Of a stretch of 64,000 nt of DNA, positions 63,578-64,000 are shown in pieces. Each line of letters opens with the position of its first letter. Position 1 is the stretch's first letter. The stretch covers positions 17,015 through 81,014 of the forward strand of contig CAKZPN010000042.1 of assembly GCA_937139335.1 (NCBI GenBank), read 5' to 3'. The translations under genes and the position numbers were made by a program. The DNA comes from an uncultured Roseicyclus sp. (GTDB lineage Bacteria > Pseudomonadota > Alphaproteobacteria > Rhodobacterales > Rhodobacteraceae). The notes under the pieces are model-generated. The model was given only the letters and a program-made list of their open reading frames with translations, was not told where the DNA came from and ran no database searches.

Positions 63578-64000
63578 TTAGCGCCCCTTCTTCTTGGCGT
63601 GGCGCGAGCGGATGATCAGCTTCTGGCTCGCCTTGTTCTTGTTCCGCGTGCGGCGGCCCTTGGTGTCCTTGCCCCAGGGGGTAACCGGCGTCCGGCCACC
63701 CGAGGTGCGACCCTCGCCACCACCATGGGGGTGGTCGATCGGGTTCATCGCGACACCGCGCACCGACGGGCGCTTGCCCATGTGACGGGTGCGGCCGGCC
63801 TTGCCGATGTTCTGGTTCGAGTTGTCGGGGTTCGACACGGCACCGACGGTGGCCATGCATTCCTGACGCACCAAACGCAGCTCGCCCGAGGACAGGCGGA
63901 TCTGGGCGTAGCCGCCATCGCGACCGACGAACTGGGCATAGGTGCCCGCGGCGCGCGCGATCTGGCCGCCCTTGCCGGGCTTCAGCTCGATGTTGTGGAC
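63578..64000 (-). CDS. rplB: 50S ribosomal protein L2, C-terminal part (partial at window edge)
   Basis: 140 codons of the C-terminal half run from the window edge ([19 protein letters not shown]) to the stop. The conserved [17 protein letters not shown], which lies at the peptidyl-transferase centre, is intact. The gene extends beyond 64000. Confidence 0.97.
   Translation of the reverse strand, partial: VHNIELKPGKGGQIARAAGTYAQFVGRDGGYAQIRLSSGELRLVRQECMATVGAVSNPDNSNQNIGKAGRTRHMGKRPSVRGVAMNPIDHPHGGGEGRTSGGRTPVTPWGKDTKGRRTRNKNKASQKLIIRSRHAKKKGR

Overview
The window reads as a chromosomal segment of a high-GC alphaproteobacterium, most likely a marine or soil member of the Rhodobacteraceae (Roseobacter/Rhodobacter lineage). 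This rests on the bztABCD amino-acid transporter, the ATP12 F1-assembly chaperone, glycolate oxidase glcDEF, a LID-less adenylate kinase, the miaB-phoH-ybeY-corC-lnt and rpmH-rnpA-yidD orders, and a luxR-luxI quorum-sensing pair. Nearly all of it is coding. Most long antisense ORFs in the track are high-GC shadows.

Layout. 1-5.8 kb (minus): miaB, an OmpA/lipoprotein pair, then phoH-ybeY-corC and the first codons of lnt. 5.9-9.5 kb: a glycosyltransferase-like unknown, an MFS transporter, a small heat-shock protein with a possible RNA thermometer in its leader, and a trypsin-like protease. 9.6-13.6 kb: glcDEF with a palindromic candidate operator over its promoter. 13.7-22.3 kb: small membrane/secreted proteins and a tightly overlapped moxR-DUF58-DUF4159-membrane protein operon. 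22.3-26.1 kb: tRNA-Arg(ACG), an orphan histidine kinase, and a flavoprotein disulfide reductase paired with a TVP38-type membrane protein. 26.4-36.2 kb (mostly plus): rpmH-rnpA-yidD, ttcA, an EAL protein, yidC-MOSC-engB, argB, a ferredoxin-like protein and a SixA-like phosphatase. 36.3-41.0 kb: bztABCD. 41.2-45.4 kb: crcB-rluC-HAD-ATP12 and rarA. 45.5-47.8 kb: luxR-luxI with a downstream membrane protein and a small divergent ORF. 47.9-64 kb: the S10/spc/alpha ribosomal cluster on the minus strand, ending inside rplB.

The most unusual region is 57.5-61.8 kb. The normally contiguous S10 cluster is interrupted between rplP and rpmC by about 4.3 kb of accessory DNA: a DMP19-like gene, an AbrB-type antitoxin with a Doc toxin, a 2OG-Fe(II) oxygenase and a gamma-glutamyltransferase. 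A strong bidirectional terminator closes the rplP side. The rpmC start region and its structured leader (121 bp) are duplicated 838 bp away. The second copy is fused to a copy of the oxygenase 3' end, giving a 23-codon chimeric mini-ORF that stops 4 nt before the DMP19-like gene. Both copies have a similar promoter-like pair at the same offset. The simplest reading is that the island captured a ribosomal-protein promoter and translation start, and that the ribosomal cluster was split into separately transcribed parts. All functional statements come from reading the sequence; no database search was run.
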